DNA of 64,000 bases, taken from NCBI RefSeq assembly GCF_900099935.1, contig NZ_FNEK01000004.1, positions 1-64,000 of the forward strand, read 5' to 3'. The notes beneath the pieces were generated by a model. It searched no databases, was not told the DNA's origin, and saw only the letters and a list, made by a program, of their open reading frames with translations. Shown in pieces: positions 1-7,716 of the stretch (its first letter is position 1; every line of letters starts with the position of its first letter). The stretch comes from Aliiruegeria lutimaris (GTDB lineage Bacteria; Pseudomonadota; Alphaproteobacteria; Rhodobacterales; Rhodobacteraceae). The position numbers and the translations under genes were made by a program.

Positions 1-77
1 TCGGACAGGTCTGCAACCTCTTCTCGGACGAAGAATGCTACAACTACTTCAAAGCCGCAGGCTATGAGGCCGATTAA
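1..77 (+). CDS. C-terminal end of an IS630-like transposase (cut by window edge)
   Basis: Only the last 24 codons are present, read from position 3 to the TAA at 75-77. The visible tail carries an EECYNYFKAAGYEAD segment, which resembles the usual ECANYxxxxGY end of IS630-family transposases. The catalytic DDE part and the left end of the element lie outside the window. The next gene, on the opposite strand, ends only 12 bp away, so the right end of the element must lie in or beside the end of that gene. The family call rests on a short similarity recalled from memory and is moderate. Confidence 0.5.
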   Translation, partial: GQVCNLFSDEECYNYFKAAGYEAD

Positions 78-89
78 ACGCGACACGCT

Positions 90-1106
90 CTAGTGCGGCT
101 TTTCTTGTTGCGCCGAGAACAGGCTGACGATCGGTACAAAGACGTAGGCCGCCACCGGAACCAGCAACAGGCCCAGCAGCAGGCCGAAGATACCGTCCAG
201 CACCGCCGTCACCAGCCATTTGACGAAGCCGGCCCAGCTCTCGGCGACAGCATGTGCGGCGGCATAGGCGAGATCGTGGATCTCGTGTCCGATGAGCCCG
301 AAGCCGATTTCCTCAAGGCCGTGCACGACGATGCTGCCACCGACCCAGAGCATTGCCAGAGTTCCGACAAGCGTCAGCAGTTTCATAAACCCGGGCATGC
401 CGTGCACGATCCCGCGCCCGATGGAGCGTGTCACACCCAGCCGGCCGTGGTCCGCCATGGCAACGCCAATGTCATCGGCCTTCACGATAAGCGCAACCGA
501 GCCATAGACCAGCGCGGTAATGCCCACCGCGACCAGCGCCAGGGTGAGCGCCTCGGTCCAGAAGCCGGAATCGGGGATGGCAGAGAGCGCGATGGTCATG
601 ATCTCGGCCGAGAGGATGAAATCTGTCTTGATGGCGCCGGCGACCCGGCTTTCCTCCAGCCCGGCCGCGTCTTCCAGCTGCTCCAGATGGCCCGCGTCAT
701 GGTGATGCGGCATCAGCCAGTGCAGCACCTTTTCCGCCCCCTCGAAACACAGATACCCCCCGCCAAGCATCAGAAGCGGCGCGATGGTCCAGGGCGCAAA
801 GTTGCTCAACAGCAGTGCAGCGGGCAACAATATCAGCAGCTTGTTCTTGATCGACCCGAAGGCGATGCGGCCAACGATGGGTAATTCGCGTTCGGCGGAG
901 AAGCCCATCGTGTATTTCGGCGTCACGGCGGCATCGTCGATCACCGCGCCGGCGGCCTTGGTGCCGGCCTTCATCGCATCGTCGATCACCCCCCCGGCCA
1001 CCTTGGCCGTGGTCTTGGCCGCTTGCCCCGCGATATCGTCCACCGAGGCCGCCGCGACCTTGGCAAGTGCTGCAATATCGTCCAGAAGCGCAAGCAATCC
1101 ACTCAT
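90..1106 (-). CDS. DUF808 (YedI-type) inner-membrane protein
   Basis: A 338-residue protein with a soluble N-terminus that opens SGLLALLDDIAAL and repeats the IDDA motif twice (about residues 41-60), the signature start of the DUF808/YedI family. About five to six hydrophobic helices follow (roughly 88-105, 108-128, 163-180, 186-208, 245-268, 297-330). A PHHHD stretch sits near 132-137. The role of the family is not established. Length is normal. The C-terminus lies 12 bp from the tail of a transposase gene, so its last residues could have been altered by insertion. Confidence 0.85.
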   Translation of the reverse strand: MSGLLALLDDIAALAKVAAASVDDIAGQAAKTTAKVAGGVIDDAMKAGTKAAGAVIDDAAVTPKYTMGFSAERELPIVGRIAFGSIKNKLLILLPAALLLSNFAPWTIAPLLMLGGGYLCFEGAEKVLHWLMPHHHDAGHLEQLEDAAGLEESRVAGAIKTDFILSAEIMTIALSAIPDSGFWTEALTLALVAVGITALVYGSVALIVKADDIGVAMADHGRLGVTRSIGRGIVHGMPGFMKLLTLVGTLAMLWVGGSIVVHGLEEIGFGLIGHEIHDLAYAAAHAVAESWAGFVKWLVTAVLDGIFGLLLGLLLVPVAAYVFVPIVSLFSAQQEKPH

Positions 1107-1251
1107 GACAACCTCATTCGGCCTGATCCGGTCAACCGCAGGTTACAGCCATTCCTCCCGGTTTAGAAACAGCCCAATTGCGCTGGAGAATTGAACTCCC
1201 CCAAGGCAGCCGTTAAGCCGACCGCAGCAGATCTCTGACAAGGAAGCCCCC

Positions 1252-1392
1252 ATGAGCAATCGCAGCTGGTTCATTCTGGCCCTTGTCATCGCCGCCCTGC
1301 TCGGGCTCAACTTCCTTTTCGGATGGCAGATGCACATCTTTCTCGGCCGGAAGTTCGACGGGCTGATCGAATGGATGGCCTTCTGGCGCTAA
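1252..1392 (+). CDS. 46-residue single-pass membrane peptide
   Basis: An ATG at 1252 is preceded by AAGGAAG at 1240-1246 and opens a 46-codon frame ending in TAA at 1390-1392. The peptide has one hydrophobic helix (about residues 6-25: a run of I, L, V, A, F) and a C-terminal part with LGRKFDGLIEWMAFWR. Similar tiny proteins in Rhodobacteraceae are often mislabelled as glyceraldehyde-3-phosphate dehydrogenase in databases; nothing here supports an enzyme. It stands alone between divergent DUF808 and the end of coaD. The function is unknown. The call rests on a good ribosome site, the helix and the recalled family resemblance. Confidence 0.7.
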   Translation: MSNRSWFILALVIAALLGLNFLFGWQMHIFLGRKFDGLIEWMAFWR

Positions 1393-1404
1393 TGCACTGA
1401 AAGC

Positions 1405-1905
1405 TCAGCAATCCGTGCCGAGCTTCTCCCGAAGGGCGCTGCGGACGTCCGGAGGCACGAATTTCGAGACATTGCCGCCGAGTCGCGCGATCTCCTTGAC
1501 CAACTTGGAGGCGATCGCCTGGTGCTGGGCCTCGGCCATGAGGAACACGGTCTCGATGGAATCGTCCAGCCGGCGGTTCATTCCAACCATCTGGAATTCA
1601 TACTCGAAATCGGCCACCGCGCGCAGGCCGCGGATGATCATCCTGGCACCGACATCGCGGGCGCAGTCGATCAGCAGGTTCTCGAACGGATGCGCCACGA
1701 TCTCGCAGCCGGTTTCCTCGGAGATGCGGGTGCACTCAGCCTCGATCATGCTGACGCGCTCTTCCAGGCTGAACAGCGGCCCCTTGTCCCGATTGATCGC
1801 GACGCCAATGACGAGCCGATCCACCAACACCGTGGCCCGGCGAATGATGTCGATATGGCCCATCGTGACCGGGTCGAAAGTTCCGGGGTAAAGTCCGATG
1901 CGCAT
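1405..1905 (-). CDS. coaD: Pantetheine-phosphate adenylyltransferase (CoA biosynthesis)
   Basis: The 166-residue product transfers AMP from ATP to 4'-phosphopantetheine, giving dephospho-CoA, the penultimate step of CoA synthesis. It has the nucleotidyltransferase signature GTFDPVTMGHIDI near residues 8-20 (T/HxGH motif) and the RGLRAVADFEYE segment. Length matches the family (about 160-170). I chose the ATG at 1905 because AGGAG lies 8 bases upstream; the ATG two codons earlier (1911) is too close to that site, and the frame open to 1995 is not needed. Cytoplasmic; apparently monocistronic. Confidence 0.95.
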   Translation of the reverse strand: MRIGLYPGTFDPVTMGHIDIIRRATVLVDRLVIGVAINRDKGPLFSLEERVSMIEAECTRISEETGCEIVAHPFENLLIDCARDVGARMIIRGLRAVADFEYEFQMVGMNRRLDDSIETVFLMAEAQHQAIASKLVKEIARLGGNVSKFVPPDVRSALREKLGTDC

Positions 1906-2192
1906 CGCCATGGCTCCTGATCTCCTCCGTCCCGCCCCGACCACTCCTTTTGGCCAAAAACGGAACCCTGCGAATCTCTCGCGTGGCCTTAACATGCCGC
2001 ATTGCAGCGATCTAGACCAATCTTCCCCGGAGTGACGGAAGGTTCCAAGCTTGCAACAGGCTTATTCCGATTGGATTTTTCCGTTCCGAAGCTGCTATGG
2101 GGCTCCGGGTCGGGGGGGCTCGCAAACCGACCCGAATGGGCAAACCGACTTGCCTAGGGAGCCGGCCGGCCCCCTCTTCCGAAGCACCCCTG

Positions 2193-2627
2193 TCAGTACC
2201 CCATGATCATGCCTTCGAGCGCATCCTTCTCCATGGCAAGTTCCGTCAGCCGCGCCTTGACCACATCGCCCAGGGTAATGATCCCGATCATCTTGCCATC
2301 CACGACCACGGGCATGTGGCGAAAACGACCTTCTGTCATGCGGCCCAATATGGATTCCGCCTCATCGCCCAGCCCACATGTCTCGATCAATTTCGTCATC
2401 ATGTCGTCGACCTTGTCGGCCATGCAGTTCGCCCCGCGCTTGCCGAGCTCACGCACGATATCGCGTTCCGACAGGATCCCGTCAAAGCTCGAACCATCCG
2501 AAGACACCACGACGGAGCCGATCCGCTTCTCCGAGAGCACGGCGGCGGCGGCCTCCACGCTGGTGCCGGGAGCGACGGTAATGACGCCTTCGGTTCCCTT
2601 CGACTTAAGAATTTGCTGAACAATCAT
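2193..2627 (-). CDS. Tandem CBS-domain protein
   Basis: A 144-residue protein made of two CBS motifs (about 10-65 and 75-135), with the typical LSEKRIGSVVV and GIITLGDVV strands. Such small paired CBS proteins bind adenine nucleotides and are thought to sense energy state, but the partner of this one is unknown. It starts with ATG at 2627, with GGAGG about ten bases upstream. It lies downstream of the LysR gene on the same strand, 26 bp apart. The 287-bp gap to coaD holds a GGGTCGG/CCGACCC inverted pair (2107-2132) without a T-run. Confidence 0.85.
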   Translation of the reverse strand: MIVQQILKSKGTEGVITVAPGTSVEAAAAVLSEKRIGSVVVSSDGSSFDGILSERDIVRELGKRGANCMADKVDDMMTKLIETCGLGDEAESILGRMTEGRFRHMPVVVDGKMIGIITLGDVVKARLTELAMEKDALEGMIMGY

Positions 2628-2653
2628 ATTGCTGTGTCCTCCCTGCGAATGCC

Positions 2654-3592
2654 TTACGTTTCCCTTTCCCCAGCGTCCTCCGAGGGAGCGCTTCCTGTCA
2701 ATGCCTCTCGCACGAGGATCATTTCCCGGCGCATTCCGCCCACGAGCAGTTCCGCGAAAGCCGAGAGGCGCTGGACACGGGCATCATCGGCGTGCCGGAT
2801 AAGGTAGAAGCTGCGCGTGAGCGCGAAAGCCTCCGACAGGACGCGTTCGAGGATATGGTCGCCGGGCAGCGCGAAATCATGGGTTACGGCAACGCCGGCG
2901 CCCTGCCGTGCCATCTGGTATTGCACCGCAACCGAGTTGCTGGCGAGCACCGGGCGATCTGCGCCGAGGTCGTGGAAATACTCCAGTTCCTTGTCGAAGA
3001 TCATCTCGGGGATGTAGCCGATCAGCCGATGCGCCTTGAGATCTTCCAGCGTCTCGATCGGCGCGGTCGAGGCCAGGTAATCGCGCGCCGCCGCCAGCAC
3101 GAGCTGGTAATCGACGATCTTCTGCACCGTGAGCCGGCCGGCCTCGGGACGGCTGACGCCAATCGCCATGTCGGCCTCGCGCCGGTTGAGATTGAACAGC
3201 CGCGGCAGCGCCACGATCTGCACTTCCAACTCGGGATGGGTCGCCACGATCCGCGAGACGACCTTCGGCAGCAGGAAATTGGCGCAGCCATCGGGCGCCC
3301 CGATCCGTACCACGCCCGAGAGCCGGTCCCCCTGCCCGCGCACGGCATCCTCGGCATGGGCCATGGCCTGCTCGGCCTCCTGCGCGTGCGGCAGCAGCCG
3401 TTCGCCGGCCCCGGTCAAAGCGTATCCGTTGGAGGATTTCAGAAACAGTGCCGCGCCCAGCCCGTCTTCTAGTCGCGAAACCCGACGCCCGACCGTCGCC
3501 GGATCCAGTTTCAGCGCATTGCCCGCCGCCGACAGGCTTCCCTGCCGCGCCACAGCGAGGAACACGCGCAGATCGTCCCAACTTGCCGCCAT
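2654..3592 (-). CDS. LysR-family regulator, probably of the valine catabolic cluster
   Basis: A 312-residue LysR protein. The N-terminal winged HTH (residues 1-60: WDDLRVFLAVARQGSLSAAG) is followed by a substrate-binding domain. The ATG at 3592 has GGGAG just upstream and begins exactly at the HTH, so the longer frame to 3694 is not used. The gene is divergent from mmsA, with a 100-bp spacer that contains several TTGCA/TGCAA dyads; this is the classic layout of a LysR regulator controlling its neighbour. Control of mmsA is inferred from position, not shown. Confidence 0.85.
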   Translation of the reverse strand: MAASWDDLRVFLAVARQGSLSAAGNALKLDPATVGRRVSRLEDGLGAALFLKSSNGYALTGAGERLLPHAQEAEQAMAHAEDAVRGQGDRLSGVVRIGAPDGCANFLLPKVVSRIVATHPELEVQIVALPRLFNLNRREADMAIGVSRPEAGRLTVQKIVDYQLVLAAARDYLASTAPIETLEDLKAHRLIGYIPEMIFDKELEYFHDLGADRPVLASNSVAVQYQMARQGAGVAVTHDFALPGDHILERVLSEAFALTRSFYLIRHADDARVQRLSAFAELLVGGMRREMILVREALTGSAPSEDAGERET

Positions 3593-3602
3593 CTCCCGCC
3601 CC

Positions 3603-3658
3603 TTGCAAAAATGCAAAATGATTTTGGCAACCTGCCGCTTCTCACTGCATTTGCGCAA
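3603..3658. promoter_or_regulatory. Dyad-rich LysR/mmsA divergent control region
   Basis: The spacer holds a perfect dyad TTGCA-AAAA-TGCAA (3603-3616), an overlapping imperfect one TGCAAAAT-G-ATTTTGGCA (3612-3629), and the palindrome TTGCGCAA (3651-3658). LysR proteins usually bind T-N11-A dyads in such spacers. These are the most likely operators for the neighbouring regulator. This is inferred from symmetry and position. Confidence 0.5.
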
Positions 3659-3692
3659 GGGTATTCTGGCGCCAACAGTCAAGGAGGACCCC

Positions 3693-5192
3693 ATGGATCA
3701 AATCGGTCATTACATCAACGGCGCCCGCGTCTCCGGCGCGTCCGGCCGCACGGCGGATGTCTTCAACCCGGCCACCGGCGAAGTTCAGGCACAGGTCGCG
3801 CTGGCCTCGAAGGCCGAGGTCGACGCGATCGTCGCCAAGGCCGCGGCCGCCCAGCCCGCATGGGGAGCCACCAACCCGCAGCGCCGCGCCCGCGTGATGA
3901 TGAAGGTCGTGGACCTTCTCAACCGCGACATGGACAAGCTGGCCGAGGCGCTCTCGCGCGAGCATGGCAAGACCTTCCCCGATGCCAAGGGCGACGTGCA
4001 GCGTGGCCTGGAAGTGATCGAGTTCTGCATCGGCGCGCCGCATCTGCTCAAGGGCGAGTATACCGACGGCGCCGGCCCCGGCATCGACATGTATTCCATG
4101 CGCCAGCCGCTGGGCGTCGTGGCCGGCATCACGCCTTTCAACTTCCCCGCCATGATCCCGCTATGGAAAGCCGGCCCGGCGCTCGCCTCCGGCAACGCCT
4201 TCATCCTGAAGCCGTCGGAGCGTGACCCCTCCGTGCCGCTGATGCTGGCCGAGATATTCAAGGAAGCCGGTCTGCCTGACGGATGTTTCCAGGTCATCAA
4301 CGGCGACAAGGAAGCGGTGGACGCGATCCTCGACAACGAGACCGTCCAGGCCATCGGCTTCGTCGGCTCCACGCCGATCGCGCAATATATCTACAGCCGC
4401 GGCTGTGCCAACGGCAAGCGCGTGCAGTGCTTCGGCGGCGCCAAGAACCACATGATCGTCATGCCCGACGCGGACATGGAACAGGCCGCCGATGCGCTGG
4501 TGGGCGCGGGTTATGGAGCCGCGGGCGAGCGCTGCATGGCGATCTCCGTGGCTGTGCCGGTGGGCGACGAGACGGCGGACCGCCTGATCGCCGCGCTCAA
4601 GCCGCGCATCGAGTCGCTGAAAGTGGGCCCCTACACCGCCGGTGACGATGTCGATTTCGGTCCGCTGGTGACCGCCGCCGCCAAGGCGAACGTGCAGCGC
4701 CTGGTCCAGACAGGCATCGACCAGGGCGCCGAGCTTGTCATCGACGGGCGTGACTTCTCGCTGCAAGGCTACGAGGACGGCTTCTTTGTCGGCCCGCATC
4801 TCTTCGACCGCGTGACCGAGGACATGGACATCTACAAGACCGAGATCTTCGGCCCGGTCCTGTCCACCGTGCGCGCCGAGACCTACGAGGAGGCCATCGG
4901 GCTCGCCATGGACCACGAATATGGCAACGGCACCGCGATCTTCACCCGCGATGGCGACACCGCGCGCGACTTCGCCAGCCGGATCAATATCGGCATGGTC
5001 GGCATAAACGTTCCGATCCCGGTTCCGCTGGCCTACCACTCCTTCGGCGGCTGGAAGAAATCCGGCTTCGGCGACCTGAACCAGCACGGCACGGACGGGT
5101 TCAAGTTCTACACTCGCACCAAGACCGTTACCGCCCGCTGGCCCTCGGGCATCAAGGAAGGCGCGGCGCTGAACTTCAAGGCAATGGACTGA
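3693..5192 (+). CDS. mmsA: CoA-acylating methylmalonate-semialdehyde dehydrogenase
   Basis: The 499-residue aldehyde dehydrogenase converts (methyl)malonate semialdehyde to propionyl-CoA or acetyl-CoA with NAD, late in valine and myo-inositol breakdown. The MDQIGHYINGARV start, GITPFNFPAMIPLW and the catalytic cysteine at residue 281 in GERCMAIS (rather than GQxC) are typical of the MmsA subfamily. AAGGAGG sits 5 bases before the ATG at 3693. Downstream genes at 5510-8588 encode the other steps of the pathway. A terminator and a repeat separate it from them. Confidence 0.95.
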   Translation: MDQIGHYINGARVSGASGRTADVFNPATGEVQAQVALASKAEVDAIVAKAAAAQPAWGATNPQRRARVMMKVVDLLNRDMDKLAEALSREHGKTFPDAKGDVQRGLEVIEFCIGAPHLLKGEYTDGAGPGIDMYSMRQPLGVVAGITPFNFPAMIPLWKAGPALASGNAFILKPSERDPSVPLMLAEIFKEAGLPDGCFQVINGDKEAVDAILDNETVQAIGFVGSTPIAQYIYSRGCANGKRVQCFGGAKNHMIVMPDADMEQAADALVGAGYGAAGERCMAISVAVPVGDETADRLIAALKPRIESLKVGPYTAGDDVDFGPLVTAAAKANVQRLVQTGIDQGAELVIDGRDFSLQGYEDGFFVGPHLFDRVTEDMDIYKTEIFGPVLSTVRAETYEEAIGLAMDHEYGNGTAIFTRDGDTARDFASRINIGMVGINVPIPVPLAYHSFGGWKKSGFGDLNQHGTDGFKFYTRTKTVTARWPSGIKEGAALNFKAMD

Positions 5193-5218
5193 CCCGACCC
5201 GTCCCAAGGAAAACGAAT

Positions 5219-5250
5219 GACCCGGTCGATCTGGCCGGGTCTTCTCTTCT
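5219..5250 (+). terminator. Rho-independent terminator after mmsA
   Basis: GACCCGG and CCGGGTC (5219-5225 and 5235-5241) form a stem closed by a 9-base loop, followed at once by a pyrimidine run cTTCTCTTCT. It begins 27 bp after the mmsA stop and would separate mmsA from the acyl-CoA dehydrogenase operon. Confidence 0.65.
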
Positions 5251-5266
5251 GCCGGCGTCCCGAACA

Positions 5267-5389
5267 ATCCTGCGGATCGTGCCTCCGGCGGGGATATTTG
5301 TCGGAAAGATGATGGGGAGGCGCGCTTGCCCTTCTTCTGACGAAAAATATCCTGGGGGAGCGCTTGCCAGAGCGCGGGGGCAAAGCCCC
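5267..5389 (+). repeat. Dispersed palindromic intergenic element, copy 1
   Basis: A 123-bp element with a conserved head (ATCCTGCGGATCGTGCCTCC), then GGCGGGGATATTT and its mirrored arm AAATATCCTGGGG, ending in GCGCTTGCCAGAGCGC and GGGGGCAAAGCCCC hairpins. The same order of parts recurs at 8720, 28587, 34289 and, inverted, at 58959. It fills much of the 317-bp gap between mmsA and the acyl-CoA dehydrogenase gene. No gene is seen in this gap. Confidence 0.8.
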
Positions 5390-5509
5390 ATAACCTCGAA
5401 CTCCCCTGTCTCGGCAACAGGAATTCGAGGCATTTCCTCTTGCCAAATTCCCGGCGCATGTAGAAATTGAACGGATATTCAATTTCCAGCGGCTTTGGGG
5501 AGGAAGCTC

Positions 5510-6652
5510 ATGGATTTCGCGCTCACCGAGGAACAGGTGGCAATCTTCGACATGGCCCGCGCCTTTGGCGAAGAACATATCGCGCCCTATGCAGCAGACT
5601 GGGACAACGCGGGCACGATCCCGAAGGAGCTTTGGCCCAAACTGGCCGAACTGGGCTTCGGCGGGCTTTACGTGAGCGAGGATTCCGGTGGCTCCGGCCT
5701 AGGCCGACTGGATGCAACTCTGGTCTTCGAGGCGCTGTCGATGTCCTGCGCCTCCGTCGCGGCCTTCCTGTCGATCCACAACATGTGCGCGAAGATGCTC
5801 GACAGCTTCGGCTCAGATCCGCTCAAGGAACGCTTCCTGCCCGGCGCGCTCTCGATGGAGACAGTCTTTTCCTATTGCCTGACCGAACCCGGATCGGGAT
5901 CAGACGCCGCGGCGCTCAAGACGAAAGCCGAAGCCACGGCGAACGGCTACATGCTCACTGGCACTAAGGCCTTCATCTCCGGCGGCGGCTATTCGGACGC
6001 CTATATCGTCATGGCGCGCACCGGCGGCGACGGGGCGAAAGGCATCTCGGCACTGGTGATCGAGGACGGTGCGCAAGGGCTCTCATACGGTGGGCTCGAG
6101 GCCAAGATGGGCTGGAAAAGCCAGCCAACACGTCAAGTCCAGATGGATGGTGTCAATTTGCCCGCCGACAACCTGTTGGGCGAAGAAGGCAAGGGCTTTT
6201 CCTATGCCATGGCCGGGCTCGATGGCGGACGGCTCAATATCTCCGCCTGCTCTCTTGGCGCCGCCCAAGCCGCGCTTGACGCGACCTTGCAATATATGTC
6301 GGAGCGAAAGGCCTTCGGCCAGACGATCGACCAGTTCCAGGCGCTGCAATTCCGTCTCGCTGACATGGAGATCGAGCTTCAGGCCGCCCGCACCTTCCTG
6401 CGGCAGGCGGCGTGGAAACTCGACACCGGCGCGCCGGACGCCACCAAGTTCTGTGCCATGGCCAAGAAATTCGTGACCGAGGCCGGCAGCCGGGTGGCCG
6501 ATCAATGCCTGCAACTACATGGCGGCTACGGGTATCTTGCCGATTACGGCATCGAGAAGATTGTCCGCGATCTGCGCGTGCACCAGATCCTCGAGGGCAC
6601 CAACGAGATCATGCGCGTGATCGTCGCGCGACAGTTGATAGGCAACAGATGA
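5510..6652 (+). CDS. Acyl-CoA dehydrogenase, probably isobutyryl-CoA dehydrogenase
   Basis: The 380-residue flavoenzyme (MDFALTEEQ start) oxidises a short-chain acyl-CoA to the enoyl-CoA and passes electrons to ETF. It shows CLTEPGSGSDAA (about 128-139), LQLHGGYGYL and the C-terminal LEGTNEIMR segment that carries the family's catalytic-base region. GGGGAGGAAG precedes the ATG at 5510. Its stop overlaps the start of 3-hydroxyisobutyryl-CoA hydrolase (ATGA), and mmsB follows, so isobutyryl-CoA from valine is the likely substrate. Substrate choice is inferred from context. Confidence 0.85.
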   Translation: MDFALTEEQVAIFDMARAFGEEHIAPYAADWDNAGTIPKELWPKLAELGFGGLYVSEDSGGSGLGRLDATLVFEALSMSCASVAAFLSIHNMCAKMLDSFGSDPLKERFLPGALSMETVFSYCLTEPGSGSDAAALKTKAEATANGYMLTGTKAFISGGGYSDAYIVMARTGGDGAKGISALVIEDGAQGLSYGGLEAKMGWKSQPTRQVQMDGVNLPADNLLGEEGKGFSYAMAGLDGGRLNISACSLGAAQAALDATLQYMSERKAFGQTIDQFQALQFRLADMEIELQAARTFLRQAAWKLDTGAPDATKFCAMAKKFVTEAGSRVADQCLQLHGGYGYLADYGIEKIVRDLRVHQILEGTNEIMRVIVARQLIGNR

Positions 6653-7716
6653 GCGATATCTCCATTCGCAAACAAGGCCGGACGGGGCGCATCACCCTCA
6701 CCCGGCCCAAGGCGCTCAACGCACTCACCTATAAGATGTGCCTCGCCATCGACGCGGCACTGAAAGACTGGGCCGAGGATGACACGGTCGCGATGATCCT
6801 GCTCGATGCAGAGGGCGAGAAGGCGTTCTGCGCGGGTGGCGATATTGCCGAGATGTATGCCACCGGCATGGCGGGCAACTACGCCTATGGCCGCCGGTTC
6901 TGGCAGGACGAATACCGGATGAACGCGCGGCTCTTTGAGTTTCCGAAACCCGTGGCCTCCTTCCTGCAGGGCTTCACCATGGGCGGCGGCGTCGGCATTG
7001 GCTGCCACGGCTCGCATCGCGTTGTCTGCGAGAGCAGCCGCATCTCCATGCCCGAATGCGGTATCGGGCTGATCCCGGATGTCGGTGGTTCATTGATCCT
7101 TGGCCGCGCGCCGGGACGGCTCGGGGAATATCTCGGCACGACAGGCACGCGCATGGGGCCGGCAGATGCGATCCTTGCCGGTTTCGCCGATTATTTCATT
7201 CCTGCCGCAAAATGGCCGAAGCTGATCGCAGCGCTGGAAGAAGCGGGCGACTGGACCCTGATCGATGCCGCTGCCGAAACGTCTCCCGCCGGCAATCTGA
7301 CCGCGTTGCACGACGAGATCGACACCCATTTCGCAGGCGAAACTCTGGGCGACATCCTGCGCTCGCTGCGCCACGCGCACGGCGATTTCGCCCGGGAAAC
7401 GCTGGCGGTGCTGGAGCGGAACTCGCCGCTGGCCATGGCCTGCACGGTCGAGATGGCCCACAGGCTGAACACGGACTCGACGATCCGGCAGGCGCTCGGG
7501 ATGGAATACCGCTTCACGCACCGCGCCATGGAGCATTCCGATTTCCTTGAAGGCATCCGCGCCGCCATCATCGACAAGGATCGAAACCCGAAATGGCGCC
7601 ATGCGCTTGACGAAGTGAACAGCGTCATGGTGAGCCAGATGCTGCTACCGCTCGGCGACGAGGCACTCACATTCGACGACGAACAGGACGAACTGGCGGG
7701 GGAGGACATGCCATGA
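6649..7716 (+). CDS. 3-hydroxyisobutyryl-CoA hydrolase-type enoyl-CoA hydratase family protein
   Basis: A 355-residue crotonase-fold enzyme. CAGGDIAEMY (about 63-72), MGGGVGIGCHGSHRVV and ESSRISMPECGIGLIPDVGGS match the long HIBCH subgroup (about 350 residues) rather than short enoyl-CoA hydratases (about 260). It would release 3-hydroxyisobutyrate from its CoA ester, which feeds the next gene product, MmsB. Start and stop overlap both neighbours by 4 bp (ATGA), showing tight translational coupling. Confidence 0.87.
   Translation: MSDISIRKQGRTGRITLTRPKALNALTYKMCLAIDAALKDWAEDDTVAMILLDAEGEKAFCAGGDIAEMYATGMAGNYAYGRRFWQDEYRMNARLFEFPKPVASFLQGFTMGGGVGIGCHGSHRVVCESSRISMPECGIGLIPDVGGSLILGRAPGRLGEYLGTTGTRMGPADAILAGFADYFIPAAKWPKLIAALEEAGDWTLIDAAAETSPAGNLTALHDEIDTHFAGETLGDILRSLRHAHGDFARETLAVLERNSPLAMACTVEMAHRLNTDSTIRQALGMEYRFTHRAMEHSDFLEGIRAAIIDKDRNPKWRHALDEVNSVMVSQMLLPLGDEALTFDDEQDELAGEDMP

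Noticed and set aside
3129-3692. N-terminal extension of MmsA through the LysR gene
   Set aside because: It runs antisense through the LysR coding sequence; the ATG at 3693 with AAGGAGG is the clear start.
4161-5459. A 432-codon minus-strand frame over mmsA
   Set aside because: Antisense to mmsA throughout; His/Arg/Gly-rich composition typical of shadow frames.
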